Positions 31,217 to 40,649 of a stretch of 60,157 nucleotides of DNA are shown here, one piece after another. Each line of letters begins with the position of its first letter. Positions within the stretch are counted from its first letter, which is position 1. Under the pieces are notes generated by a model that saw only the letters and a list, made by a program, of their open reading frames with translations, had not been told where the DNA came from and searched no databases. This stretch comes from Chroococcidiopsidaceae cyanobacterium YX2bin18 (GTDB lineage: Bacteria > Cyanobacteriota > Cyanobacteriia > Cyanobacteriales > Chroococcidiopsidaceae). Both the position numbers and the translations under genes were made by a program. The stretch covers positions 1-60,157 of the forward strand of contig JAUJND010000027.1 of NCBI GenBank assembly GCA_030446505.1. Direction: 5' to 3'.

Positions 31217-32479
31217 TTGAAAACTTTATTGAGCAAGCTTGCACAGATATTGGAAAGGGGATTTGTTGTCTTGACACTTCAACTTGCTGCAAAAGTAATG
31301 ATGCCTTTTATAAGTAGCGGTGATGGTACTAAGAATTATGCAGAAGGTAGTATCGTAAATCAGGCTATTTGGCTGGGAATTTATTTAATTACCTTCTGTC
31401 TAGTTGCTTTAAGGTGGAAACGATTTATTCATGTTGCCACGGCAGATAAACTCTTATTACTTTTATTAGCAATTGCTGTGCTTTCGATTGTGTGGTCTGT
31501 TGAGCCAAAAGTTACCTTACGCCGCGAGATCGGCTTACTCGGCTCAACTTTTTTTGCAATGTATCTAGCTACACGGTACAGTCCAAGTGAGCTGCTACGG
31601 CTGTTAGGGTGGACTTTGGGCATTGGGGCGCTTCTTAGCTTAGTGTGTGGTATAGTGCTGCCAAGCTATGGAATTATGGGTGGGGGGTTTTGGCGGGGCA
31701 TCTACATACACAAAAATGCCATGGGTCGCATGATGGCAATGTGTGCAATTATTCTTTTGCTTCTTACCTTCAGTAACCGTAAATTCCGTTGGCTTACAGG
31801 ACTCGGAATTGGTCTTTCAATCGGTCTTCTTTTACTTTCGCAATCGAAGGGAGCTTTAGTTGTCTTTATCAGTCTTCTTGCACTTTTGCCCCTCTATAAT
31901 GCATTGCGGTTGAACTACACCATAGCAGTGCCCCTCTCCATAGTTGTGATAATTGTAAGTGCAATTGGACTTACATGGCTCGTAAGTGAATCGGAGACAG
32001 TACTAGGAGCTTTTGGTAAAGATGCTACACTTACAGGACGCACAGATATATGGACTGCTGCTGTAGATATGATTAACCAGCGTCCTGTACTTGGCTACGG
32101 ATACGGTGCATTCTGGTTGGGATTGGGAAGCGAGTATTCCGCGTATGTTTGGAATTATGCCGGTTGGGAAGTTCCTAATGCTCACAACGGTTTTATAGAT
32201 TTAACACTCGATCTAGGTTATCTAGGAATATCAGTGTTTCTAATTGGATTTTTGATGAACTACTTACAAGCTGTAAGATGGGTACTTTTAACCAAAACAC
32301 TTGAGGGGGTTTGGCCACTGGAATATATGACACTTATACTTATAGCTAGCCAGTCTGAGAGTGTAACACTAACTTATAAAGACATTTTTTGGATACTTTA
32401 TGTGACAATAACCCTTTCAACGCGGACTTATCTTAGTCGAGCTAGTAAGACCGTTCAGCTAAATCCAAATTCAAGCTAA
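31217..32479 (+). CDS. O-antigen ligase/polymerase family membrane protein
   Basis: The 420-residue protein has about 10-12 membrane spans and the Wzy_C/O-antigen ligase signatures: LSIVWSVEPKVTLRREIGLL near residue 95, GIYIHKNAMGRMMAMCAIIL (conserved HKNxxG), SLLLLSQSKGALVVF-like segment and TGRTDIWTAAVDMINQRPVLGYGYGAFW (RTxIW, GxGxG) before the C-terminal NAHNGFIDLTLDLGYLG (conserved HN). This family joins or polymerises lipid-linked glycan units at the periplasmic face of the inner membrane. With the Wzc-type protein upstream, a Wzy-type polymerase role is likely. The start is TTG 31217. The frame is intact. Confidence 0.88.
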   Translation: MKTLLSKLAQILERGFVVLTLQLAAKVMMPFISSGDGTKNYAEGSIVNQAIWLGIYLITFCLVALRWKRFIHVATADKLLLLLLAIAVLSIVWSVEPKVTLRREIGLLGSTFFAMYLATRYSPSELLRLLGWTLGIGALLSLVCGIVLPSYGIMGGGFWRGIYIHKNAMGRMMAMCAIILLLLTFSNRKFRWLTGLGIGLSIGLLLLSQSKGALVVFISLLALLPLYNALRLNYTIAVPLSIVVIIVSAIGLTWLVSESETVLGAFGKDATLTGRTDIWTAAVDMINQRPVLGYGYGAFWLGLGSEYSAYVWNYAGWEVPNAHNGFIDLTLDLGYLGISVFLIGFLMNYLQAVRWVLLTKTLEGVWPLEYMTLILIASQSESVTLTYKDIFWILYVTITLSTRTYLSRASKTVQLNPNSS

Positions 32480-32664
32480 AAAATGAGCGAAATACACTTA
32501 ATAAATTTACCTTAATTATTAACTACAACTATGTACTTTTGAACTCCACAATCTTTTTATAACCGCTAGAGATGATTTTTAGAAAGCTATATTTAAGATA
32601 GATGCTTCTTCAAGCAAGTTTATATAAGTAAGAAAGTATTTTGTAACACCTTTTTCTCTAAAAG
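32480..32664. other. Intergenic, possible further relic
   Basis: About 185 AT-rich bases. One short stretch reads LIINYNYVLLN (from about 32511), reminiscent of the [11 protein letters not shown] start of GT2 enzymes, but it is too short to call. Confidence 0.25.
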
Positions 32665-32878
32665 CTGTTGATTGTATACAATATGAAGCTGATTTCCATT
32701 GTTTGTTATTCTATTGAGAGGTAAGGGCTAGCCTTTTTATATGAGATACAGGATGCCTTGAAGCGACTATTGATTCTACCCAAGCGCTGCGAACAGAAGA
32801 GACAGGCATACGTAGTGACTTAGTAATGATTTATTACTGGTAGCAAGTGGATCTTACTATACTCATGTGAAGCGTTAA
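32665..32878 (+). pseudogene. Sulfotransferase central relic
   Basis: In two or three frames the sequence reads NMKLISIVCYSIER, LAFLYEIQDALKR, DSTQALRTEETGIRSDLV and VASGSYYTHVKR. Aligned with the neighbours this is the middle of the same sulfotransferase (VKLITILRNPIERAYSAFLF; DFAEALREEEMRIRNNW; ASVGFYHSQLKRYF). Both ends are absent and internal stops are present. It lies 90 bases before the intact copy. Confidence 0.65.
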
Positions 32879-32968
32879 AGGGAGCAAATATACATAGCAA
32901 GTCTGCTGTAATCATTTACTAGAATCTACTGCTTTACACAAATGCAATCAAGGAGATAACTGAATTAT

Positions 32969-33871
32969 ATGACAATGCCTAACTTTCTAATTATTGGTGC
33001 GGCAAAAGCCGGAACAACCGCGCTCTATCATTATCTAAAGGAACACCCAGAAATTTATATGGCTCCTCAAAAAGAACCAAAGTTCTTTGCCCTTGAAGGT
33101 GAGAAGCTAAACTTTCGTGGACCAGGCGATCAAAATAACATAAACAAAAGTACAATCACTGATATTGAATCTTACCGTGAACTGTTTCAAGGTGCATCGA
33201 ACCAGAAGGTGATCGGTGAGGCATCCCCTTTGTATCTCTACAGCCCAAAAGCTCCTGAACGTATACGACACTACATACCCGACACCAAGCTGATTGCTAT
33301 ACTTCGTGATCCGGTTGAGAGAGCATACTCAGGCTATCTCATGCACATTAGTGAAGGTCGGGAGACAGCTAGGGATTTTGCTGAGGCGCTTCGAGAGGAG
33401 GAAATGCGGATTCGCAACAACTGGGGGTGGGGACATTATGCAAGTGTAGGGTTTTACCATAGTCAGCTAAAACGCTATTTCGACAACTTTAACCATCATC
33501 AGATAAGAGTTTATCTTTACGAGGATTTAAAGACCAATTCTATTAGCTTACTTCAAGATATTTTCAATTTTCTTAATGTAGAAGAGTCATTTGTTCCCGA
33601 TATTTCCATTAGGCATAATATAACTGGTATACCTAAAAACACCATTCTGCAAACATTAATACAAAGTTTGAAACCATTAAATCCTGTTTTTAAGCTAGTC
33701 CTTCCAGCTAATTTACGTCAAAATATCAAAACCCAAATTCTTGTTAAACCCCAGCTTCCACCAGAAATACGTAAACAATTAATTGAAGTATATCGAGAAG
33801 ATATTTTGAAGCTTGAAGAACTTATACAGCGAGATCTTTCAAAATGGCATAGAATGATGAGAGTAAATTAA
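32969..33871 (+). CDS. PAPS-dependent sulfotransferase, intact copy
   Basis: The 300-residue protein is a complete Sulfotransfer_1-type enzyme. The 5'-phosphosulfate-binding loop IIGAAKAGTTALYHYL is at about residues 8-23. YSPKAPERIRHYIPDTKLIAILRDPVERAYSGYL covers strand, helix and 3'-phosphate motif and is interrupted here only by family variation. HYASVGFYHSQLKRYF follows, and the C-terminal IRKQLIEVYREDILKLEEL packs on the fold. It transfers sulfate from PAPS, probably to a sugar hydroxyl of the polysaccharide made by this region. AGGAG at 32951-32955 precedes ATG 32969. It is the only intact member of its tandem family here. Confidence 0.9.
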   Translation: MTMPNFLIIGAAKAGTTALYHYLKEHPEIYMAPQKEPKFFALEGEKLNFRGPGDQNNINKSTITDIESYRELFQGASNQKVIGEASPLYLYSPKAPERIRHYIPDTKLIAILRDPVERAYSGYLMHISEGRETARDFAEALREEEMRIRNNWGWGHYASVGFYHSQLKRYFDNFNHHQIRVYLYEDLKTNSISLLQDIFNFLNVEESFVPDISIRHNITGIPKNTILQTLIQSLKPLNPVFKLVLPANLRQNIKTQILVKPQLPPEIRKQLIEVYREDILKLEELIQRDLSKWHRMMRVN

Positions 33872-34041
33872 TTAGTTGAACTTATTATCAGCAATACTGT
33901 ACTTCTTTCCTATCTAAGTTATTAAACGCCTGAAAAGCTTGAATAATATTGAAAGCTTTGATTGCATTTTTTACGTGCTTTACTCTCAACGAAGCTTAAA
34001 TTCTCATATACATAAAATTTGGTTAACTTAGTGAGGCATCT

Positions 34042-35238
34042 ATGAGTGCAACTGTAGTAATTAATAAAAGGGATAAGTCAAAAATGCCTGATAAGCCTGC
34101 TGTAGTCATTTACAGAGATTGGTTGCTTCCACCCTCCGAAACTTTCGTGTTAGGGCAAGCAGAAGCATTACGGCGCTTTACGCCATATTACGTGGGTTCA
34201 TGCCTTAAAAAGGTTTGCTCACTCCTAAAGAGCGAACTCTGGTCGTCAATGGAGGTGGCTTGATAGGCAGGGCGCGTGAAGTCTCCTATAAGCTTACGGG
34301 ATTTGCGCCTAATTTTTTACACCACTTACAGAAGTTAAATCCTGCGTTGATTCATGCCCACTTTGGCGTAGGTGGTGTACAAGCATTACCGCTTAGTCGT
34401 CGGTTGAAAGTTCCCTGCTGGTTACATACCATGGTTATGACGAATTGATAACAGACGAGTTTGCACAGCGCTCCTACTTCAGCCACCGACTCTACCTTCG
34501 TCGTAGAGAGGTACTCAAGCTTAATGCCCAGCTATTTATTGCTGTATCCAATTACTCTAAGGAGAACCTCCTGAAGCAAGGTTTTCCGGCGGATAAGGTC
34601 GTCGTGCATTACATCGGTATAGATACGAATTTCTTTCAACCCGATTCAACTGTGGAGAGAGAGCCAATAGTACTATTTGTAGCGCGGTTAGTAGAGAAAA
34701 AGGGATGTGAGTACCTTATCCGCGCCATGAGTGAAGTACAAGCAGTAAGACCCGATGTTGAACTAGTAGTAATTGGAGATGGGGGAACTCCGTCCTTCTC
34801 TTGAGCAGATGGCTAAAGAAAAGCTTCGGCGCTACCGTTTCCTTGGGTTGCAACCGCCGGAAATTGTGCAGGCTTGGATGAAGCGAGCCAAGGTCTTTAG
34901 TGTTCCAAGTATCGTTGCTAAATCTGGTGAAGCTGAGGGGGTTTGGTATGGTGTTTGCTGAGGCACAGGCAATGGGGGTACCAGTGGTTAGCTTTGCCAG
35001 TGGAGCAATTCCTGAATCAGTCGCCCACGGTGAAGTAGGACTTTTAGCAGCCGAACGCGAATGGCAAGAGCTTGCAAAGCACCTTCTGTTGTTACTTGAG
35101 GACGATACCCTGTGGCATCGCTTTAGCAAGGCTGGGCAAAACCGTGTGGGCGCTTTGTTTAATTTACAGAAACAGACTAGAGTACTGGAAGATATTTATG
35201 AACATGTTCTTGAAAACTTTCAGACTGAAATACGATAG
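34042..35238 (+). pseudogene. GT4 glycosyltransferase, frame-disrupted
   Basis: Five overlapping frames encode one GT-B glycosyltransferase of about 395 residues: VVIYRDWLLPPSETFVLGQA, NPALIHAHFGVGGVQALPLS, ELITDEFAQRSYFSHRLYLR, AVSNYSKENLLKQGFPADKV, VLFVARLVEKKGCEYLIRAM (start of the C-terminal nucleotide-sugar domain), VELVVIGDG, then EAEGFGMVFAEAQAMGVPVV (the GT4 E-x7-E motif) and GEVGLLAAEREWQELAKHLL. Indels near 34200, 34430, 34790 and 34945 break it, each a single base. It would be a normal GT4 if corrected. Confidence 0.82.
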
Positions 35239-35524
35239 AATTTACCTCGTAAAGGTAGAAAATTTTAAAATTAGTGAAGACCAGATGCCAAAAAGTTTTC
35301 AGGTACTTTAATTATTAAAAATTGAATCCAGCAACTTTTGAGTGATAATAACGTCGTCGATTTTCTGAGCTAGATATTTTTCCGTGTTATATAAAAACCT
35401 CAGTTTTTAAAATCAGCGCAGAGCATCTCAATTGATTACATAATTGCTTTAACAAATTATATTGGCAAACCTGAGATGCTTCCACGCAATTAATCAGTCT
35501 TTAGGGAGACAATAAGTAGTCAAA
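35239..35524. other. Intergenic, nothing recognised
   Basis: About 285 AT-rich bases between two GT4 genes; no promoter or hairpin stands out. Confidence 0.3.
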
Positions 35525-36718
35525 ATGAAGAAGCGACTTGGGTTTATTTCTGCAGCACCGCGAATTTCCACTCGTCTTGAAACGCAGGTCACCGGGCCTC
35601 GAACCCGGGTGTTGGGATTAATTAGGGGCTTTGAAGCGCTTGATTGGGAAGTTAAAACTTTTATTATGGGAGATCGGGTACCGCAAAAATTGATTGCAAG
35701 TGTGCCCGAAAAAGCTACAAATGGTAAGTTTTTCCCTACATTAGCAGCAGATTTGGCACGCTTGATTTTGAGTACTGTGAACACGCAAAAGAGCTGGCAG
35801 GAATTGGGTAGTCACGTGGACTGGGCTTTTGAGTTTACTGCCACCCTCCAATCCTTAGGCTGGAATTTTAAAAGAAACGGAATACCATGGATAGTCCACA
35901 CAGAAGGCATACTCTATCAGGAGTCGAAAGCCGAGCGAAAGAGTATCGTGCTGAGCGGAATTGCGCGGCATTTGGAGATGCGGACTTATCGGGAATGCGA
36001 TGCTTTAGTTTGTGTAAGTGAGACCCTTAAAGAACTCGTGGTTCGTGAGTCTGGTGTCCTACCTGAAAAAGTAGTAGTAATCCCCAATGGAGTGGACACA
36101 GATATGTTTGATCCGGGTCGGTACAAACCCAAGCGCCTATTTCCAGGCTTCACTATAGGGTTTGTAGGTGGCTTGTATATGTGGCAAGCGGTTGATCTGT
36201 TGCTCGAAGCCTTGCACGAACTGCGGTTAGAAGGTATGGATTTGTCGCTAGTTGTAGTGGGCGATGGCATTATGTACGAAACGTGGCGAACCCAAGCCCA
36301 AAGCCTTGGTATTGATTCTAACGTTACATTTGTGGGTCGGGTGCCGTGGTTAGAAGTGCCAGAGTACATCGCTGGATTTGATGTGTGCTACACAGGACAA
36401 GTCGAGATTCAGCAGGTAGGAAAGATGTACCACTCACCCCTAAAGCTTTACGAATACATGGCAATGGCTAAGCCAGTTGTAGCCTCAGCGTTTGAGGATG
36501 CCAAGCGGATGCTTCAGGAGGGGGAAACGGGATTTTTGTTTGAGCCAAGTAACCAGAAAGACCTGAAGGGTGCACTTACTCGTGCCTATAAACTAAAGGA
36601 GCAGTTACCACTCTTAGGTCAGCAAGCGCGTGAGGCAGTACTAACGCAACACAGCTGGGTGGCGCGTGTGAAAACTATGATTGCAGGTCTTGAGCAAATA
36701 CTGGCGAATAAGCAATAA
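35525..36718 (+). CDS. GT4 family glycosyltransferase
   Basis: The 397-residue protein is a complete GT-B, GT4-type enzyme. Its N-terminal acceptor domain has RTRVLGLIRGFEALDWEVKT and a DALVCVSETLKELVVRESGV helix. PEKVVVIPNGVDTDMFDPGR marks the inter-domain hinge. The C-terminal donor domain has GFVGGLYMWQAVDLLLEALH, LSLVVVGDG and SPLKLYEYMAMAKPVVASAF (family Glu motif), then EGETGFLFEPSNQKDLKGAL. It transfers a sugar from an NDP-sugar to a lipid-linked intermediate, with retention; which sugar is unknown. ATG 35525; frame intact. It belongs to the polysaccharide set. Confidence 0.88.
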   Translation: MKKRLGFISAAPRISTRLETQVTGPRTRVLGLIRGFEALDWEVKTFIMGDRVPQKLIASVPEKATNGKFFPTLAADLARLILSTVNTQKSWQELGSHVDWAFEFTATLQSLGWNFKRNGIPWIVHTEGILYQESKAERKSIVLSGIARHLEMRTYRECDALVCVSETLKELVVRESGVLPEKVVVIPNGVDTDMFDPGRYKPKRLFPGFTIGFVGGLYMWQAVDLLLEALHELRLEGMDLSLVVVGDGIMYETWRTQAQSLGIDSNVTFVGRVPWLEVPEYIAGFDVCYTGQVEIQQVGKMYHSPLKLYEYMAMAKPVVASAFEDAKRMLQEGETGFLFEPSNQKDLKGALTRAYKLKEQLPLLGQQAREAVLTQHSWVARVKTMIAGLEQILANKQ

Positions 36719-36932
36719 GAGTAGAGCTAATAAATCTCTAAAATACTCAATATCATTAATTTATACAGAATTTAAAGCACATATGAAAGATTCTCTCTAT
36801 AGCTGTGCAAAAAACTTAGTAATTTGATAAATCCTAAATACCTGTATAAATTAACTTAACGTGTTTACCTAAATCGGTGCCTCAAATTATTGTTTGCTCC
36901 CATCACTGTAAGAAGTACTGATAGATAAAATC

Positions 36933-37709
36933 ATGGATACTAAAAGTTTTGATGAAATTACCCTACTCAAGACGAGATTCCAGAAAATAAAAGTATGCCA
37001 ACTAATAGAGTATGTGGTAAAAGCCGCACAATTAGAAAAAAAGACGGTTGTAGGTAATGTAAATGTAAAAGGAATGAACCTCGCATATGAGATCCCATGG
37101 TATCGAGATTTTTTAAATAATTCAGATTTAGTATTCTGCGATGGATTTGGTGTATTAGTTGGGGCTAAGCTACTTGGTTACTCTGTTGAATCTGGAAACC
37201 GCATGACCTGTCCAGACTACATAGAAGATTTGGCATTAGCTTGTGAACAACAAGATGTTTCCCTATTTTTGGTTGCAGGTAAACCAGGTGTAGTAGATAC
37301 AACAATTACTAAGTTAACAGCGATCGCACCTAAGTTGCGGATACGGGGACATCATGGTTATTTTGAGAAAGCTGGTACGGAAAACGATCTTGTTATCCAA
37401 AAGATTAATGAATTTAAGCCGGGAATTCTGTATGTAGGTTTTGGCATGCCATTGCAGGAACGTTGGATTTTGGACAACATAGAGCGAATAGATGCTCGTG
37501 TGTTTTTACCTCTAGGCGCATGTCTTGATTTTTACACTGATACTGTGTATAGAGGTCCGCGTTGGATGACTGATCATGGATTAGAATGGTTGACGCGATT
37601 GGTAATTGAACCGCAACGCCTATGGGAACGCTATATGGTCGGTAATCCATTATTCTTCTACCGTCTATTTAAACAGCGGATTACTAAAGGGGTAAAAACC
37701 AAACTGTAA
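36933..37709 (+). CDS. WecB/TagA/CpsF family glycosyltransferase
   Basis: The 258-residue protein is a GT26 (WecB/TagA/CpsF) enzyme: NVNVKGMNLAYEIPWYRDFL, DLVFCDGFGVLVGAKLLG (active-site Asp region), RMTCPDYIEDLALACEQQDV, VSLFLVAGKPGVVD, KPGILYVGFGMPLQERWI and LPLGACLDFYT, then RGPRWMTDHGLEWLTRL and EPQRLWERYMVGNPLFFYRL. The family transfers N-acetylmannosamine or related sugars to undecaprenyl-linked acceptors, an early step in repeat-unit assembly. It is soluble or peripheral at the membrane. A decayed second copy of its 5' end lies at 39303-39470. Confidence 0.92.
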   Translation: MDTKSFDEITLLKTRFQKIKVCQLIEYVVKAAQLEKKTVVGNVNVKGMNLAYEIPWYRDFLNNSDLVFCDGFGVLVGAKLLGYSVESGNRMTCPDYIEDLALACEQQDVSLFLVAGKPGVVDTTITKLTAIAPKLRIRGHHGYFEKAGTENDLVIQKINEFKPGILYVGFGMPLQERWILDNIERIDARVFLPLGACLDFYTDTVYRGPRWMTDHGLEWLTRLVIEPQRLWERYMVGNPLFFYRLFKQRITKGVKTKL

Positions 37710-37902
37710 GGCATAACTAGTTAAGGATTATTGGATCTGGCACAAATATTTTTGTTTACCTCGTACTTGATTGATACATACTCAGAAACTTAATACAAGA
37801 ATTTAAAAATTGTGCGAATTGATTGGATAGCTGAGCTATTTAACGTAGCTCTAGAGATTTAGTACATATAAAGTTAAATTTGAATTCAGTATTAGGTAAT
37901 TA

Positions 37903-37909
37903 AAGGAGG
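37903..37909 (+). promoter_or_regulatory. Strong ribosome-binding site
   Basis: AAGGAGG, a near-perfect anti-16S match, ends 8 bases before ATG 37918. It is much stronger than the sites of neighbouring genes and fixes the start of the following glycosyltransferase. Confidence 0.75.
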
Positions 37910-37917
37910 AATAGAGA

Positions 37918-39180
37918 ATGAGGGTCTTGATTTCTGCCTACGCTTGTGAGCCAGAGCGCGGTTCAGAACCTGGAAATGGCTGGAACTGGGCATGGCACCT
38001 TGCTGAGTTAGGCCATGAGGTTTGGGTACTAACTCGTCCGTGTGGTCAAAAGGCGATTGAGCAGGTATTAGCATCTCAGCCAATGCCCAACCTAAACCTC
38101 GTATATGTTGATGAACCCACTTGGCTCAAGCGACGTATCAAAGGTCAAATAGCAATTTTTACACAATACTTTATATGGCAAAAGCAGGCATATAGTGTTG
38201 CTTTACAACTTGATAAGGAATGTGGGTTTGAGCTTGTGCATCACGTCACTTTGGCTAGCATAACCGGTGGCACTTGGCTTTGGCGTTTGAATAAGCCTTT
38301 TGTCTTTGGACCAGTTGGTGGAGGACATATAGCCCCATCGGCCTTTAAGAAGTACTTTGTAGGGCGGTGGCGTATAGAAGCATTACGCTCTTTTGCAGTC
38401 AAATGGGTGGTGCCATTTAACCCTTCTTCACGTAGGACGCTAAGTCGGGCTGACTTAGTTCTAGTTACGAATCATGACACTTTAGACCTTGCCCAACGCC
38501 TAGGTGCGCGCCGTGTTGAATTTTTTCTCGATACTAGTTTGCCCCAAGACTACTTCCCTCAGGAGGCTCCAACTAGGTCAAATTTACAGGAGTTACAGGT
38601 ACTTTGGGTTGGTAGCGTGTATGCAAGAAAAGCATTGCCTCTCACCCTTGAGGCTCTAGGAAGGGTTAACCCTCTAATACCTTTTAGATTGACGATCTTA
38701 GGCGGCGGTCATCTGAGCAAATACGTACCTAGCTGGGTCAAGGAATTTGGATTAGAAGGCAAGGTTGATTATCGTGGTCGTGTTCCTTGGAGAGAAGTCA
38801 AAGATGCCTATTTAGACAACGATGTATTTCTCTTCACTAGCTTACGCGATTCTTTTGGTTCACAATTACTTGAGGCAATGAGTCAAGGTCTACCACTAAT
38901 TACCTTAGATCATCATGGAGCAAGAGATTTCATACCTGCTGGTGCTGGTATTAAAGTTCCTGTGATAAATCCAACTGAGACGGCCAATGCGCTAGCTCAG
39001 GCAGTTGAATATATGTTCAAAAATCCCCAAGAACGTTTGCAAATGGGTAAAATTGGTTATGAGTTCGCCAAAACCCATACCTGGAAGCAGAAAGCGCTAA
39101 AAATGAATGAGTATTATAAGGAACTTGGACTCCAAGATACTAAGAGTATACAGAACAAAAATACTAGTCTTAAGATGTAA
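37918..39180 (+). CDS. GT4 family glycosyltransferase
   Basis: The 420-residue protein begins MRVLISAYACEPERGSEPGN, a motif typical of a GT4 subgroup with glycine-rich EPGxGW donor-loop residues. It continues NGWNWAWHLAELGHEVWVLT, FGPVGGGHIAPSAFKK, VLWVGSVYARKALPLTLEAL, YRGRVPWREVKDAYLDNDVF, SLRDSFGSQLLEAMSQGLPL (E-x7-E type motif) and KNPQERLQMGKIGYEFAKTH. It is soluble or peripheral, transferring a sugar to a lipid-linked glycan. Frame intact. A relic of the WecB-like gene follows it, so the duplicated unit may have included both genes. Confidence 0.88.
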   Translation: MRVLISAYACEPERGSEPGNGWNWAWHLAELGHEVWVLTRPCGQKAIEQVLASQPMPNLNLVYVDEPTWLKRRIKGQIAIFTQYFIWQKQAYSVALQLDKECGFELVHHVTLASITGGTWLWRLNKPFVFGPVGGGHIAPSAFKKYFVGRWRIEALRSFAVKWVVPFNPSSRRTLSRADLVLVTNHDTLDLAQRLGARRVEFFLDTSLPQDYFPQEAPTRSNLQELQVLWVGSVYARKALPLTLEALGRVNPLIPFRLTILGGGHLSKYVPSWVKEFGLEGKVDYRGRVPWREVKDAYLDNDVFLFTSLRDSFGSQLLEAMSQGLPLITLDHHGARDFIPAGAGIKVPVINPTETANALAQAVEYMFKNPQERLQMGKIGYEFAKTHTWKQKALKMNEYYKELGLQDTKSIQNKNTSLKM

Positions 39181-39302
39181 GAATGAAAGGTTTTAATTAT
39201 AATACTTCTAACTAAACTCATTATTGACTACAAAGATTGGCAACTCAACGCCGGTTTTGTTCCTCTAAAAAATTAGAAGTACTAGTAGATGGAATTATAG
39301 TT

Positions 39303-39470
39303 ATGAAAATTTTTGATCAGGCAAGTCTGATCAAAATAAAATTACATAAGGCAAAGTTATAACAATTAACAGAAGTATATAATGGGAGCTGTATAATCCG
39401 CCAAAAAGACTATAGTTAGCAATGTGAAGTTAAGGTAATAAACCTTGGCTATGAGCTATCTTGGTAATAA
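39303..39470 (+). pseudogene. WecB/TagA/CpsF 5' relic
   Basis: From ATG 39303 the sequence reads MKIFDQASLIKIKLHKAKL, then, after stops and shifts, KKTIVSNVKLR and NLGYELSW. This lines up with the start of the intact gene at 36933 (FDEITLLKTRFQKIKV; KKTVVGNVNVKGMNLAYEIPW). Divergence is much higher than in the frame-disrupted genes nearby, so this is genuine decay. The rest of the gene is absent. Confidence 0.65.
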
Positions 39471-39569
39471 AAATATAAAGTTTACGTAGCAGGCAAAAAA
39501 ATTAGTGCATTAGGTATCTTTTTTAACTGAATCCAAAACTTTTATCCTGAAGTACGACCCTTAAAAGCT

Positions 39570-40649
39570 ATGAATCAACAATTCCAAGAAAAAATTGCAC
39601 CTGTTTTTATCGTAGGTACAGGCAGGTCAGGTTCTACCTTGCTAAGAGCTATATTAAATGCCAGCAACCAAATTCATATTCCTTACGAGAGTGAATTTAT
39701 CGCGAGGGTGTATCCGTACTATCACGACAAAACGCACTTCAACGAAGATGATTACCGACAAATCGCTAGATTTTTTATAAATACATCCGAGAAGAATGGA
39801 TGGGGGATGAAAAGGGAATATTTAACTTTATGTTTGAAGGAACGTGCTCCTCAGAGTCTTGCTGATATTAATTCTACAATTTATGAGGCGTACCTTAAAC
39901 TACAAGGATTAGAAAATTTACGATGGGGCATCAAGACCCCTTTCTTAGTTGCCCATATTGATCGAATTTTTGCAGTGTTTCCACAAGCAAAGATAATTCA
40001 CCTTGTACGGGACGGCAGAGACGTTTATTTATCTTATAGAAAAGTTCATGAAAATGACAAGATAGAAGAAAAAGATAAATTTGGTCCAAAAGGTGCTGTT
40101 ACAACTGCACTATACTGGATTGATGGTCTTCGACGTATCGAAGAGCTTCACGATGGTCAAGTATATGAGTTGCAATATGAAAACTTATTAAATCACCCAG
40201 ACGCAGAAATCAAAATGCTTTGTGCATTTTTGGACATTGATTATAACAGTTCAATGTATGAAAACTATCAGGAATCGGATAGCAATAAAAACCTCCTCTT
40301 AGAAAAACATAAACAAACCATTCATGCAAAGATAGAAAGTAGATTCGATCCAACAAATATGAAGAAATACTTATCTAATATGTCGAAACTCGACCGATTT
40401 ATTTTTGAATTGATAGGTGTTCCTTATTTAAATAAATACCACTACCCGATTGAGTTTCAGGTTTTGGATACCATTTTTTTGAAACCTATAAGAGGATTCC
40501 TATATTTTGGTGCTAGACAGTTAAATAACTGGCGTTACCGTAACCGCGATGTCCAGGTTTATAAGAAGGTTTTTCCTCAAAAAAGTGGCTTTAGAGTTCC
40601 TACGGTAAAAGTAAAAATTCGGCGGCTATTTACCCTAACATACTCCTGA
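39570..40649 (+). CDS. Sulfotransferase (Sulfotransfer_3-like)
   Basis: The 359-residue protein has a clear PAPS-binding loop at the N-terminus, PVFIVGTGRSGSTLLRAIL (about residues 11-30), and the 3'-phosphate motif IIHLVRDGRDVYLSYRKV at about 140-157, then YWIDGLRRIEELHDGQVYEL and LQYENLLNHPDAEIKMLCAF. The layout is that of the large Sulfotransfer_3-type family acting on glycans, proteins or lipids. It is not a close relative of the 32969 family. A basic C-terminal tail (RNRDVQVYKKVF) follows. Frame intact; start ATG 39570. It probably adds sulfate to a different position or sugar. Confidence 0.85.
   Translation: MNQQFQEKIAPVFIVGTGRSGSTLLRAILNASNQIHIPYESEFIARVYPYYHDKTHFNEDDYRQIARFFINTSEKNGWGMKREYLTLCLKERAPQSLADINSTIYEAYLKLQGLENLRWGIKTPFLVAHIDRIFAVFPQAKIIHLVRDGRDVYLSYRKVHENDKIEEKDKFGPKGAVTTALYWIDGLRRIEELHDGQVYELQYENLLNHPDAEIKMLCAFLDIDYNSSMYENYQESDSNKNLLLEKHKQTIHAKIESRFDPTNMKKYLSNMSKLDRFIFELIGVPYLNKYHYPIEFQVLDTIFLKPIRGFLYFGARQLNNWRYRNRDVQVYKKVFPQKSGFRVPTVKVKIRRLFTLTYS

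Noticed and set aside
35592..35608. Minus strand reads CCGGG-TTCGAGG-CCCGG, resembling the T-arm of a tRNA.
   Set aside because: It lies within an intact glycosyltransferase gene, the loop ends GG rather than the usual tRNA pattern, and no acceptor, D or anticodon arms can be placed around it.
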